A stretch of 64,000 bases of DNA, from contig HG738138.1 in the NCBI GenBank assembly GCA_000499405.2, positions 18,143,753-18,207,752 of the forward strand, in the 5' to 3' direction. The notes beneath the pieces are model-generated. The model was not told where the DNA came from and searched no databases. It was given only the letters and a program-made list of their open reading frames with translations. How positions within the stretch are numbered: the stretch's first letter is position 1; each line of letters begins with the position of its first letter. Source of the DNA: Onchocerca volvulus. Its lineage: Eukaryota; Nematoda; Chromadorea; Rhabditida; Onchocercidae. Below are positions 49,801-62,484 of the stretch, one piece after another. The position numbers and the translations under genes are program-made.

Positions 49801-51310
49801 AAATCAAACCAAACATTAGCATCAGAAGAGGAGGTGAATTGTGTATACATTGATGATTAATTTGATCAAAAAAAAAAATTTCAAGGTCAATTACAAAAGA
49901 TGAGATGCAGAAACCATAGTTATATTTTATTTTAAATGCATACTATTATTAGAAATTTGATTATTAGTGTTATAATCAGATAGAGTTATGTTATTTGGGT
50001 TATGCTCTTGGAAAAAGTTTATAAAAACTGAAAAAATGTAAAAAATTAGGAAAATAAAGGTAACGATTTATAATCAACAATTCTTCATTTCAATAACTTT
50101 ACTTCAAGAGACTGATATTTTAAATAATTATTTTGATGATGTAACATTTAGACAAACAGAAAAAAAAATCTGTGCTTAAATTCAACAAAATTAAGTCAGA
50201 ATTCACAACTAAACCATTCTGCTAGCGACAATAAAATTTTGCAGTCTAATCAGTCAACTGGTTAGATGTTCTATTCACTGAACATTTAAGGGTTCAAAAT
50301 TCAATTCACAGATGAGTTATTGCAAAATGTTTTTTACACATTTTTGAAACTATGCCATCTCAAGTGTCATAAGCATCATGAAGATTTTTAAAAGATATTT
50401 AAAATATATGTTACGAAAATTAAAATAAAATTCTGTCTTATTTTCTGAAATCGAAAAAACGAAAGCAATATTGCGACAACTCTCTAAAGATTTGTTTTCT
50501 TTCGACTCTTCAAATCATACGAAGCACTGCCAAGTTCTAGTCTTTAAAATAAGAGGATATACTTTTATCGCTGTTCCTTTAGAGTCCTTCCTTTAGAAAT
50601 TTTCGAAGCTGTCATTTGATTAAATGATGATGACGAGTAGTTCCGACTTCATGTATTTTCCACCACATTTATTGCTCCCAGTTTTTTTCACTCAGATATA
50701 GGCTTGGATAAAAAGTAAACCAAATTTTTCATAACTTGAACAAAATATGTAGAAGATTATGAATCAATTGAAGAACTAAGAAAAGTAAATGTCTTTAATT
50801 TGAATAAATGGTTCTTAAAAAATTCGAAAATGAAAGCCTAGCAAACTGAAATCGCTAATTAAACTTTTTCTTTGAAACTCATTCTTTCTTCTAGATCCAG
50901 AATGGTTATATTTCATTGTTTCTGTCACTATTAGTATTGCAATTTGATTAACCGAAAATCATTAGTCTTTAATTATTATGCCATTCAGATACTCATGCAA
51001 ATATCCACAATTAACTTATACAGATTTGCTATGCATAATTGTGAAAATAATTAGTGTGTATGAAAATCTCGTCGAGACATAATTTTGAAAGAGAGAAAAG
51101 GACACTTACTAATCGAGGAGATTGCTACGGCAATAATTAGAGCCAAGCGAGGTGAAATATAGACTCGAGTCCCTAGCCACAAAGCCAAATGCTCTTTCAG
51201 GAGACTTTATCTTACTTGGCTTCCACTTATTCAATTCAGTCCTTTCTCGTCATTCCTCCTACTTCTCTTGACTAGTGTACATCTTGGCCTATTGAAAGTC
51301 TTCTGTGTGT

Positions 51311-51373
51311 TTGTGTGTGATAGAGCATTTTTGTTATCATTCACATAATCCTTAAAGTCCTTATCACACACAT
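51311..51373. repeat. Short inverted repeat TGTGTGTGATA...TATCACACACA
   Basis: Arms of about 11 bp are separated by about 40 bases. Probably a by-product of GT-rich sequence; no function assigned. Confidence 0.4.
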
Positions 51374-53802
51374 ACAAACCTTTTATTTTCTAATGAAGCC
51401 TTCTCTGATACAACAGAGTTATTTCACCTACTCGTACCGAACGTTAATTTTTATTTAGTTTTTAAAATCAATATTTAGTTTTTTATTATTTATACCTGAA
51501 GCTTCTATAGAATACCACAAATTCTGCTGTTTAAAAGATTTTTTCCTGGCACATTCAATCTTATTTTTGAAAAGTTTCAGCGATTTCATTCCAAATATTG
51601 TGACATTTTTTTCTCTTTTTCTTTCTACTTCCATATCTAATTTTTTGAATTATTATGATAGTTGATTCTTTCTTCATCAGATTCCTAATACTACTTTTTT
51701 ATTCCATTTTCCACATATATTTTAAATATTAAATATCATAATAATAAATGTTCAATGATTTTTGAAAAAGCAATAAATAGTTACTAAAAATTGAAAATTC
51801 TCGTTAAATATTTTATGGCAGCAGTCATATTTTAAACTTCCGATTAACTGAAGAAAGTAATTATTGCAGTAGATTCCTTCGTAGCATATCGTACACACTA
51901 ATTAGGCTATCTGTTGAGTTGGTTATTTGATAAACATTTGATTACTTATATTACCGGAAATCTTCAGGGAATTGTGAGGGGAACATAACTCATTTACTGA
52001 TGTACACTTCAATTACACAAAATCAGTTTTCCCGAAATCATTTCTGTAGTTTTTTTTTTTTTCGCAAATCAAATCATCTTGTTATTACCATAGAAATCAT
52101 AAAAAAAGATAAGATGGTGTAAGGAAGTTTATTTGTTTGTGCAAGATGAGAATCGATGTCATAAAAGAAAAGAGATGATGGATCGTAATATTAGAGGAGA
52201 GAGAATAAGAATAAGGATGGGAGAAGAAAACTCGTTAAAATTCACAGAGCATATCGCTATTTTCATTTCGTAGTTTCGTTCTAAATTATTTTGTCGCAGT
52301 TTTTCGCAGTTTCGTTTGACATCATTTAATAATCATTACTGCTACAGATCAATAAATATACATATATAATGAGGGAATCTGTATACATGTTTATGTTTGA
52401 TGGGAATGATGAGTCGGAAAGTTTGAATTTATCAGCTTTCAAATTAATTTTATTTTCAAACTATCACGTCTGCGTTTTATACCAGATGTTTAGAGACAAA
52501 GTATCGTTGATAAATTCACTCCAAATCAAGACTAATGTTGCGAAAATAATTGATTTCAGTCTTCGACGACATCGAGAAATAATTTTAACATTTTCTTCAT
52601 GCATTATGAAAATTTTGCACTTTGATGTACTAAAAGATCTGATATAGATCATTTATTAGTATTTCAAAGGTTCCAAATAAATATTATAAGAATTAGTCGA
52701 TAGCTATTTTAAAAACAAGACGTAATAATGGTTAAGGAGGTTATTTATGACAGACAGATCAAAGTTCGGTCTTGTATTAGGTTAAATTAATAATATTGCT
52801 TAAGCACTGCTACATATTGAATAATTTATTTCTGAATATCTGGCGAACAAAATTGTCTGCCAAAGAGTGTCTGGTAACATTCATCAATTCGTATATTTAG
52901 GTTATTTGCCCATTATAATACATTTGGTTATATTTTAAAATTTATTGCAAAATATATTTGCAGTTATTTGCGATGCATGATAATTTTTTCTTGTTAAGTG
53001 ATTCGGTAAAGCAATGAAATTGCATCATTTCTTCGTCTTCTTAGATAAATTAGTTTCTGCCCGCGAGAAGACATGCCTCAATCATCACTGATAAATAAGC
53101 TTCATAATGTTAGGATGTGATAGATTTGATGTTTTTGACGGATGTAAAATTGCTGTTTATAAGAGGAGAAAAAAGATTTGACGAAGAAGAAGCGAAGAAA
53201 AGTAGCAGAAAGAGGAGGATTTCTTTCAGATGAAATTGAATATCGATGTGAAGTGCACTGTTAGAGAAAAATCACGATGTAATGGAAGGAAGGAATCGCT
53301 TAGAGATTCATTCATTTCACTCTCTCAACAGATTCGCTAATCAATCTCTGATAGATACTAACAGTACTATGTTCAAGAATTCATTATTTCTTTCTTTTTC
53401 CTCACTTCAATCCTAAGCGTCTTCCATGAAAGAAAATTAAAATGACGATAGGTCTTTTACTGCTTATTTAATTTTTAGAAATACACAACAGACAGAGCTA
53501 TTTGAAAGTATGCATTCCATGAATATAAGTCAAGTGTCCTTTCACATACTTACGGACAAAATGGGTATCTCGAAAATTCAAAGCCGAATATCTCGTCACA
53601 AACATGGTTGGCCATGTCGTTGTTGGCCAAAGAATCTGTTCGCTTTTAAGTGAACGATGATAGCTCGAAGTATCACATTCTTCTTGCATTTCAATCTTTC
53701 ATCAGAAAGTACACAGTTGAGAAGGAAGCCTGATTCTATGAATGTTTCTTCACAGTATGTTTATGAATATGTAAATATGCGTTTATACATGTACAGTATG
53801 AT

Positions 53803-54137
53803 ATAACAGTCAAAAGTATTTCTGTTATGTATGATATGGAAATGTGTACTGCATATACACATACAATACAAATAGTGCTTGTGCACTTCTTTAGTTCCTT
53901 TCAATAAATAATCACCGTACATGTATGGTGATTATTTATTAATAGAAATGAAAGAAGTGCTCAATTATCAAACTTGCCAGTCTGTTGATAGTGCAGCTTT
54001 CACCAGACAGCTATTCCTCTCAGATAAATACTTCAGTGATTCTTCATAGATTTCCAGTCTTGTACAGCATTTCGCCTTTTAATTCATATAGATATGGGTC
54101 ATCTATCTACTGTACTAGAAATACTTTTGATTGTTAT
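53803..54137. repeat. Nested inverted repeat with pre-miRNA-like inner hairpin
   Basis: Outer arms 53803-53823 and 54117-54137 are 21-bp reverse complements with one mismatch (core CAAAAGTATTTCT). Inside, 53883-53916 and 53927-53960 are 34-base arms, perfectly paired near the loop (AATAAATAATCACC) and at the base (GCACTTCTTT), with a mismatched middle and a 10-base loop GTACATGTAT that can itself pair. The inner stem-loop has the size of a microRNA precursor. The layout parallels the element near 20.1 kb, though the sequences differ. A MITE-type element or a small-RNA locus are the main options. Confidence 0.7.
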
Positions 54138-55781
54138 AATTTTAAAATATTCTAAATTTTGTTTGTGACGATAGATGCAGATGAATAGACAATATGTGAA
54201 TACACAAGTCTAATTTCGGAAACTTATGCTGTATCATAGTGATGCACTCTGTTTCATTCTATAAGAATCCATCAGCAGCTTTAATCTGTTATACTTCTTT
54301 GCATCATCTCGGCAAATAAAATGATGCTGTGATTCAGAAATGAGCCAGTAAATATTCTATTATGAACTGGACGAGAGGAAAAGAAAGGGACATTAACAAA
54401 ACAGATTCCAATTTTCAGTCTTGATTTCCTCTTCCTCCCTTCCTATATGAATGGAATTAATTATTCAGCCAAGCTGAGGTTACAACTAATTATATTTTTT
54501 GATAAAAAGTATGATTGTTGCAATTCATACCTAACTTACTTCTATTTTATTCAGCAAAAGTCTCTGTATGATGCAAATGTCTTTATTGTGATAGAAATGC
54601 CTGTGCGAAATTGCATAACCCTAGCCATCAAACAGAATGAGAAATGACGAGACTTATTTAAACTACTTCAAATTATAGCCGAAGATATATTGATTGAATT
54701 GCTTACTTGTCAGTTTATTTTCAAACAGAGCCTAAAATAGCCTATTTTAATTTTGTAAAATCGAAGATATTTTCGACTTCAGATTTAGAATGATGGACAG
54801 GGGAGCAAATAATGGACAGACACAGAATGACAAACATATGATGATGAGCACACAAATATACTACAGTGTTGGGATTTTCTAAAAAAAGCAGGCAAGAAAG
54901 GCTTCATTTTCTGTGGAACTAGGCTCTAGGATAGAAGCCAGTTGTCGGCCTTAGGCCTTCCATTATTTACATACTTGTAAACGAGAGAGCCCATGGGACG
55001 ATCCATCCTTCCTTTCCGTCCAGTTGCTGTTTCCGTTCATATCCACTTCCTTTAAACTTTCCTTCTATGCTCTTTCCGGTCTTGGCTATTAAATTCTGAT
55101 ATGTCAACACTACATAAACAATAATTAATTCCTCTTAAGTCTAAAGCATCCCGACCTTAACATGAGCTGATAGCATTACACTGGCTTCAAGTTTCGTTTT
55201 TAAAGTCAAAAGTCACATCCCAACCTGCCTAGTTGTATAAGCATATGATTGATATACGGAGGTGCCAGTGCTTTCCTAAACATCCCGGTAATGCAGCATT
55301 TAAGATGATATTATCACATTAGAGAAATGATTAATGAGAATTAAACATTTGAATACAGGCCTAACTTTTCGTTTCTCATAGAAGCAATGAAAGTTAAGGC
55401 AGGATATAAAGCAATATGATCTTATTGAGGGAAAATTTCAAATTCTGACACTGGTTGATAAGAGTTCGAATGATTGTGGTCCATATCAAAGTGACAAGTC
55501 ATAGTTGAAATATCTCACTGATTCAGTGAATGCTGAAATGTCAAATACGACTTAGTACTTTGGTTTAATCTACATTGGCTAGTGAAAGTCTATAGAATAT
55601 GCGAAAATTTTTTAAGTTATTACTTTGATTACAGAAGCAAAGAATTGGTATGTTCACATATCAGTCAAAGTCACCTACAAAAATTACAGAAGTTGGAATG
55701 AAGTGGAAAATTTTGTTCTTAACCAGCAATTTGACTGACGATGTTCAGATGTTTATAATACTATCAGACATCATACGGTAT

Positions 55782-55838
55782 GACAATTATGAATATGATA
55801 TTGTCTTGACGACAATTATGAATATGATATTGCTTGAC
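55782..55838. repeat. 28/29-bp tandem duplication
   Basis: GACAATTATGAATATGATATTG followed by (T)CTTGAC occurs twice in direct succession, the copies differing by one base in length. It interrupts no recognisable gene and looks like recent slippage. Confidence 0.85.
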
Positions 55839-58800
55839 GGATAATGTGGTTATAACAAATCTGATAATTATTCATAATGTAAAGGATGAGAATACTATTC
55901 TTTTGTGAAATAATAGTTATTACGAAAAGACAAAATTTAAATTTAATCAACACACAGCTAAATTTAGGCATATTCTCATGTCGATTCAAAATTTTCGTGT
56001 AATCATTAATTATTAAGATTAATCCGTCTTGTTTCATTCCGTACATCATAGTTTTTGTTGACTTTTCAACACTGTCGGTTGCACTCATTTTTAATAACTC
56101 GAATCCTCGGCTTATATATTACACTCTGCTATCTGAATCTTATATCTTTGATTCTACATCAGGAAAAGCTGATGAAATTATATCACATTATAAAAATTGG
56201 ACAACTATTGTTGGAGGTGGTACAGACGTGAAACAGATTTATTTTATTTTTATTCTCGTCATTCATTTCATTGTTTATTTTAAATGTATACTGTTCATGA
56301 CAACAAAAAGAGAATAAAAAGGAAAAATAAAAGTCAAGTCTTATCACAAATTATGTTCACCACTATTATTGCGGTATTACTGCTATACTGTTTGCTTTTC
56401 TATTCAATTTTTTTTTTCGGTATTTTTCCAGTATTTTGAAGATACCGTAAATTCAAAAAACATTCTAATGTAGATAGTAGTAAACATTTGGCTCATATGT
56501 GTTTACGAGATTTTCGTCATAATTTTCAGTAGTTACCAATTTGATATTATCAATGATAGTGAAATGTTGTATTCACTTGCAATGTATTGTTTAATCGTTT
56601 AAATTTCCAATTTAGTTGCTTTACAGCACATTACAGCATGTTGAATTAGATACATAACATTGAACAGAAAAATAAGATGTCTTTGAATTCCCTCAAGTCA
56701 CCCATGAAATTTTGCGAAGGATCATAGATTATTGCAAAATTTGTTGTAAATCCAAAATTTGTTTTAGTTATTTTTATTCCAAATAATTGACAGCAAACAT
56801 TTTGGTTTAGTAATGAAAAAATGATTTTGCATTTGAGAGATATGAGTACTCATTGGGGATTTCACCTTTAATTTCTTTTTTGTTATCACTAATTTATTAT
56901 AATTATGCATTTTTCAATCTACATGTCATGTTAGGCAGCGTATCTTTAGGAAATATATCTTCAGTTTCAGTTAAAAGAATTAAATAAATGTAAATCAAAC
57001 ATTTTAGGAAATTCTATCACTTTGGCTGTCCGTCCGTTTAATACATCCCATTTTCAGATGTGTTCAGATATGGTCACGCATGCTGCCGTATTCTTCATTT
57101 TCTTGGTTTTTTGATTTTCAGAAAAATTTTCAAGCCATGCTTTGATTCTGATATCCCAGTGAGATATTCAAATTATATTTGCCCAAGAAAGCTTAGAATA
57201 CCTTTGAGTTGACCAGGAACTTTTATTTGAATGCTGGATAAATGACTGAACTGAAACGACTATTATTTACGGAGAAAAACGAAAGCCACCAGCTCAATTT
57301 CGCATGATTGAAAAATGTTAAGAGAATAAAACATTGATTCAAATAATCTTTTTATTCATCAATTTTATAAAATCGAAAAATCGTCAATTTCTGTTGTTCT
57401 AAGCAAATTTGTTTTCATCACCAATTCCATGCACATAAATCCTGCAGTAGTTTTTTGGGTTTTTTATTCGTTAGAGTTTAATTTGACTATTTGAAAAAAT
57501 ATATTTTAGCTTTAGATCTTACTAGAGTGAAGAATTAAAAAAGGCAATTGTCTTAGGAAGATTATTTATCTGAAAATAATTTAACGTACTCTCATAAGAG
57601 AAGAATCTATTAACGTTGCTCATAAGGCAATCACTTAAATAAATGAATGGTAAAAGAAAAAAAGGAAAGAGGACGGAAATAGATCTTTCACCAAATAGAT
57701 TATGTTTGCCAAGTTGTTAAATTCTCTCTGTGGTCAGAGAGAAGTTTGATTAAGTTAATGTTATTAAGTTCTTCGTTATTTACTATCATTGAATTAAAAC
57801 TCTTCTCTAAATGCTTCATACAAGCGCAAATTAAACCGATATATTGCAACATTGCCATTTCATAGATTCGAATTGTACAATTTTCGTGTATATTCTCTTT
57901 TTTTTTTCTTCCAATTTAAACTCAGTTTGTGTGTAAAAAACTAATGGTTATACTCTGCTCCCATAAGAAGTTCACAAATAGTTACCATGGAGTTTAATTT
58001 TTTTTTTTTTTTTTTATTATTTTTCGTAAGCTGAAAGACCGTTACCTTGGCATACATACTCTTATTTTGCTTTAGAAAGACTGAAAAGAACGATTCATAA
58101 AATTATTCCTTAGAAACTTGTCTAATCTTTGAGTTATTGTAGTCATGAAATGATGGCGTGTACATAAAAAAGGGAACCTAAAGTCATGAATTCAATGCTT
58201 CAGTTCTTACAAAATTTTTTCACATAAATTTGATTTAGAAATGAAATATCTTGAACATGATATTTGTTATTCTCTTGAGATTTTCAATTTTTTACTTATT
58301 CATGAAATATTCGCATGATCAATATGGGGGTTCCGTTGGGCTATTCGTGATTATCATTTCCCGATTTTCAAAATAAGGCTAATAATGAAAAAATCTCTTT
58401 CGTCATTTATTTATTATATGCAAAAAAAATTTATATTCCCTGAATAGTATATTGTTGTCACTATACAATCTGAAGCTTATCAATTTTCCTTTTACAATTT
58501 CTCGCCTGAATTTTTTTAGAAATTTCACTAGTTCTATTCTAAGACTATTTAGATATCCATAATTTTTTAAAATAATGTTCTCGAAAAGAATGTCTTTAAA
58601 TGTGATAGAATAATTTTTTATTAGGCACCGATTTTATACTTATGCATTTTAACGAATATTATTAATCAAGAAAATAATTTTCCTAAAAAAATTCCTCTTG
58701 GACTATCCTCTATTCAGAATATTATGAATGATTGCATAGGTAGATGAAGCATTGGGACATAAGAGAATTCAAAGTAATTTTCTTTATTATTTATACTAGA

Positions 58801-61270
58801 ATTTATTTTTCGATCTAATAGTTCAAGAGAAATTTCAATCTTATTTCCAAAATTCCAATCTTCTCAAGAGATATGATCTCTTCAAAGATTTTTTTTTATC
58901 TTATCACTATTCTATATCAGATTTAAAATAGTTATCATGGATGTCCAAAACTGGAGGTTTACTAAAAGATATTAAGAAATCGTTTGAGAACAAATGATTT
59001 CTTTTAGGGCTGATTGAAAGGATGAAAATGCGATCGAAATTTTTGTTGACCTAGTACATCAAAAAATAAATTCTAGCATTGCATAAAATGGTAAGGGAAA
59101 TTATTTTGAATTTTCACATTTCTCGGTACTTCATCTAACTTTGAAATTTTGTGTTTGACTTTGCCCCGCTAACAAGTACTCCATCAGCTTTTTAATTTAA
59201 ATCAATAATTACTGAATTTAAATAAATCTTGTCAGATGCATATGTTATTTGATAAACAGGACTTCCTGAAAAAGAATAAAAAAAACAATCCCAAACAACA
59301 ACTGCTCATTCAGTTGCGACAATTTTCATTTCAGATGCATGTGATTGCATTTATATTTACATGTATACAAAGTATTTTTGCAGCCTTCTGTAAATGAATT
59401 CCGGAAACCATTTTTAATGACCTATGACGACAAATTGCAATTTTATAATGAAGTATCGTAATGAGTAATAATTAATGCGATCATTAACACCAGAACAATT
59501 TTTATGTTAATTTTTTATTATTTTCCTTCTGATAAGATCTCATACAGATAGTTTTTACTCAGCAATATCTGAAACGTTAATCTCTTTTATGACAGATTAA
59601 CTTTTCAGAAGAAATCTCTTTTATGCACTGATTTCCATGGAGAAAACAAAAATGTATTTGATGAAATATAGATGCGATAGAATTAAAAACAAAAATTAAA
59701 TAAAATTTTGTGTAGGACTTAATTTCTTTGAGCATTTTTATCCTAAGTAAATGTTTTTTACGAATCACTTCACATTGGATACTTTTTTATAAACAGACGA
59801 AAAACGACGAAACTATCACTCAAAATTCCAGTTCAAAAATATTCTTCGGGAGAATTCAGAGTTACGTCATGTTTAGCAGCATTTGTCGTTTTTGAATTAA
59901 AAACCAAAAAAAGTCTTTGACAAATCATTTTGCATAGGATGATTAGCGGAGAAAATTCACTGCCTTGAATTGCTTTTACACATTAGTTCATAACTTTATT
60001 TAATTTGTTTCCAAGACTTTCACAGTCATTCCTATTCCAAATCAATCTAAATTATATCAGAATGGTATAGCTATCAATTATCGATAAGACTCCAAGATCG
60101 GAAATTGAATTAGAAAGTTCTTTGTCATATTTCCATAACAAAACACTCACAATAAAAAAATTTTGTTAGTTTTTTAAGAATTTAAAAAAAAAAAAAAAAA
60201 AAAAAAAACGAAACTGTGACATACTTTGGAAATCAATATCTCACGTCAACATACAGTAATACAGCGGGACGAACCATCGATAAATGAAGAACTTTAATTC
60301 ATCCCTCTCAAGAAGATTTCTTCTCTACTGTTACAACAGTTTATTTTTGGTTAATTTGACTTTAATTACCTAAACAATTCAAAACCAAAAATTAGATCTG
60401 AAAGAATTTATACTAAAAGTTACATATGAACAAAAGAATCTATATTATGATACAAAAATGTTAGCATTAATTAAAATATTTGCGAATAGCTGAAAATTGT
60501 TGGCATTCTGTTTGAATGAATCATCATCAAGTGATATGTCCAAGCCAATTCTCAGCTGTTTGCCAGGAAATTCAAAAAAATATGAAGAGATCACAGTTCC
60601 TTAGCATACTCACCTTTAAATCTTTATGTTTCCTTTTTTTCCAAAGCTAACATAACTGAAAGAGATTAATCATTTTGAAAATCTCTGATAAATTTCAAAA
60701 TAAATTTTATCCAAATCAAGATTAGAAAATCGATGTGTTTTGGAAGTATTAAACGATTACAAATATTTCGAAGCTAGTTATATTTTAATTAGTCTTAGTG
60801 GAGAGTGTAAATGATTTTAAAATTCGAATTCGTTGTAGATCATTTATGACTGAATAATTCTAAGATAAAATTCATGAGTTATTTTTGTTCGTTTCTTGAA
60901 GATTGACAACAATTATGTTCGCATGAAATTTTTTTGTTGATATTGTCATGAGACATTTGAGTAGTGTGCTTGAAAAAGCTAATATAACACACGTTTCTCA
61001 ACAGACGGGAATTTTATTGAAGAAAATAAAGCTGCCAAATTTTGTCGTCAACTCTTATCATCATCTCGTCTCAACTTCATGTTGAGCTGTCTCGATTCAA
61101 ATTTGAAGAAGGATGAAAACAATTTTCATCCTGTCAGTTCAGTTCGCTTTTCAGCTTTTGCTCTCTTCTCATCATCAATTTATCTCAAAATGCTCCATCC
61201 ATGCTGCACACTTTTTTCACATAACTTTCAGAAGACAAATACCAATATCAGTTCTGTCTTCATCCTCTAT

Positions 61271-61390
61271 CTATGTGTGCGTGTGTGCGTGTGTGTGTGT
61301 GTGTGTATGTGTGTGTGTGTGTGTATGCGTGTGTGTGTGTGTGTGTGCGTGTGTATGTTTGTGTATGTATGTATGTGCATGTATGTATGT
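61271..61390. repeat. (GT)n microsatellite with TATG interruptions
   Basis: Imperfect GT array with GC and TATG interruptions, about 1.1 kb upstream of the pkc-1 start. A 24-base motif around GTTGAAAACTTTGATGA then occurs twice (about 61389 and 61433). Open frames across it on both strands are artefacts of the repeat. Confidence 0.9.
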
Positions 61391-62440
61391 TGAAAACTTT
61401 GATGATATGTATGTGTGTATGTACGTATCTATGTTGAAAACTTTGATGACTTAAATTATTGACTAGATAGCCCATCCATCCTATTTATAGGTAAGTATAA
61501 CTATAGGACTAATTTGAAGATGGAACTACTATTTTTTCCATTTTATTCTTCAACATTCGATCATTTCGTCATTTTTTCTTTTCCTTGATATCCTCAAATA
61601 AACTGTTGAGCTGGGCAAACTTTGGTACTTCCCGATGTGATCTTTCATCTTATCCATTTTCATTTTTGTATGATATCCCTTAATCAAATTTGCTGTGTTC
61701 AAACTGATTCATTTTCTGATTAAAAATTCTGAATTCAGAAGCAAAAGCGAAAGAATCGAAGAAAATATGAAAGAAAAAGAAGAAGCATAGAGAGACTTTT
61801 ATACATTCAGTAAAAAGGGCAGGAAAGAGGAAGGTATGAATAAAATTGAAGCATACATCGAAGCCATTTGCTTGTTTCCCAGTGGATTCATCCAGAAAAA
61901 AATACCAACTCTCCTACTCCGCCTTCCGTTCGGATAACTCAATCTCTTTTCCTGGATATTCAACCTTCATCACTACCAATAACAATATTGAGCAATTTGT
62001 TCGTTTTCAGAGAATCATACTCCCATCGTTATCATATCATCAACATCTTCTAACTCTCGTATTATCTCTCCGCTCTCGACAGGATTTATTTTCCGATCAT
62101 GTTATACCGTTTATCCATCAATATTGCATTAGGATAAAAGTAATCATCACATCATATCCATCTCCTATCCCATATGACGATGTTCTAAGGTAAAAGATCG
62201 ATTGGTGATAATTTTGATCAGTATTATGAATACACTACTATATTACTAATCGATCATTTATCTTCAAGCACTGCGTTCACTGGCTAGAAAAAAAAAGAAG
62301 AAAAAACTGAAGTAGTTAGGAATGAAAAAAGGCGAATAAATGATAACCATACATATTTCTTTTTTTTCTTTTGACGAATATTCATCGAAAAGCGAAAAAG
62401 TCGTCGAATTGTTCTGTACAACTCATTTTGTTTCTTTTTT

Positions 62441-62450
62441 TTCTTACAGT
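62441..62450 (+). promoter_or_regulatory. Splice acceptor just upstream of pkc-1 start
   Basis: A long pyrimidine run ending TTCTTACAG lies 36 bases before the pkc-1 ATG, with no recognised exon upstream. It fits a spliced-leader addition site or the 3' end of a 5' UTR intron. Confidence 0.5.
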
Positions 62451-62484
62451 ATTGAAAGATATGGTGAAGTAATTAGATGTGGTT

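Larger units (their letters stand above)
43771..62484. other. Gene-poor interval between cul-5 and pkc-1 (divergent)
   Basis: About 18.7 kb lying between two divergently transcribed 5' ends. I see no gene I can name. Contents: a coding-like island at 46311-46838, tandem duplication at 55782-55838, nested inverted repeat at 53803-54137, oligo-A/T runs (49148-49158, 57989-58016, 60183-60208) and a GT microsatellite (61271-61390). Open frames at 52369-52647 (92 aa) and 61846-62193 (115 aa) show no recognisable similarity. It may be the long regulatory region or contain upstream non-coding exons of pkc-1. Confidence 0.5.

Noticed and set aside
52369..52647. 92-residue plus-strand open frame
   Set aside because: Phe/Ile/Leu-rich with no motif; expected by chance in AT-rich DNA. 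Transcript evidence would be needed.
53498..53689. 63-residue minus-strand frame with a good GTAAGT donor at about 53546
   Set aside because: Looks exon-like on one side only; I found no partner exon or family resemblance, so I did not call it.
61079..61475. Open frames on both strands near 61.3 kb
   Set aside because: Dominated by the GT microsatellite; upstream parts have no similarity.
61846..62193. 115-residue plus-strand open frame just upstream of pkc-1
   Set aside because: No domain, Ser/Tyr/Ile-rich chance composition, no in-phase link to the PKC start and no recognisable similarity.
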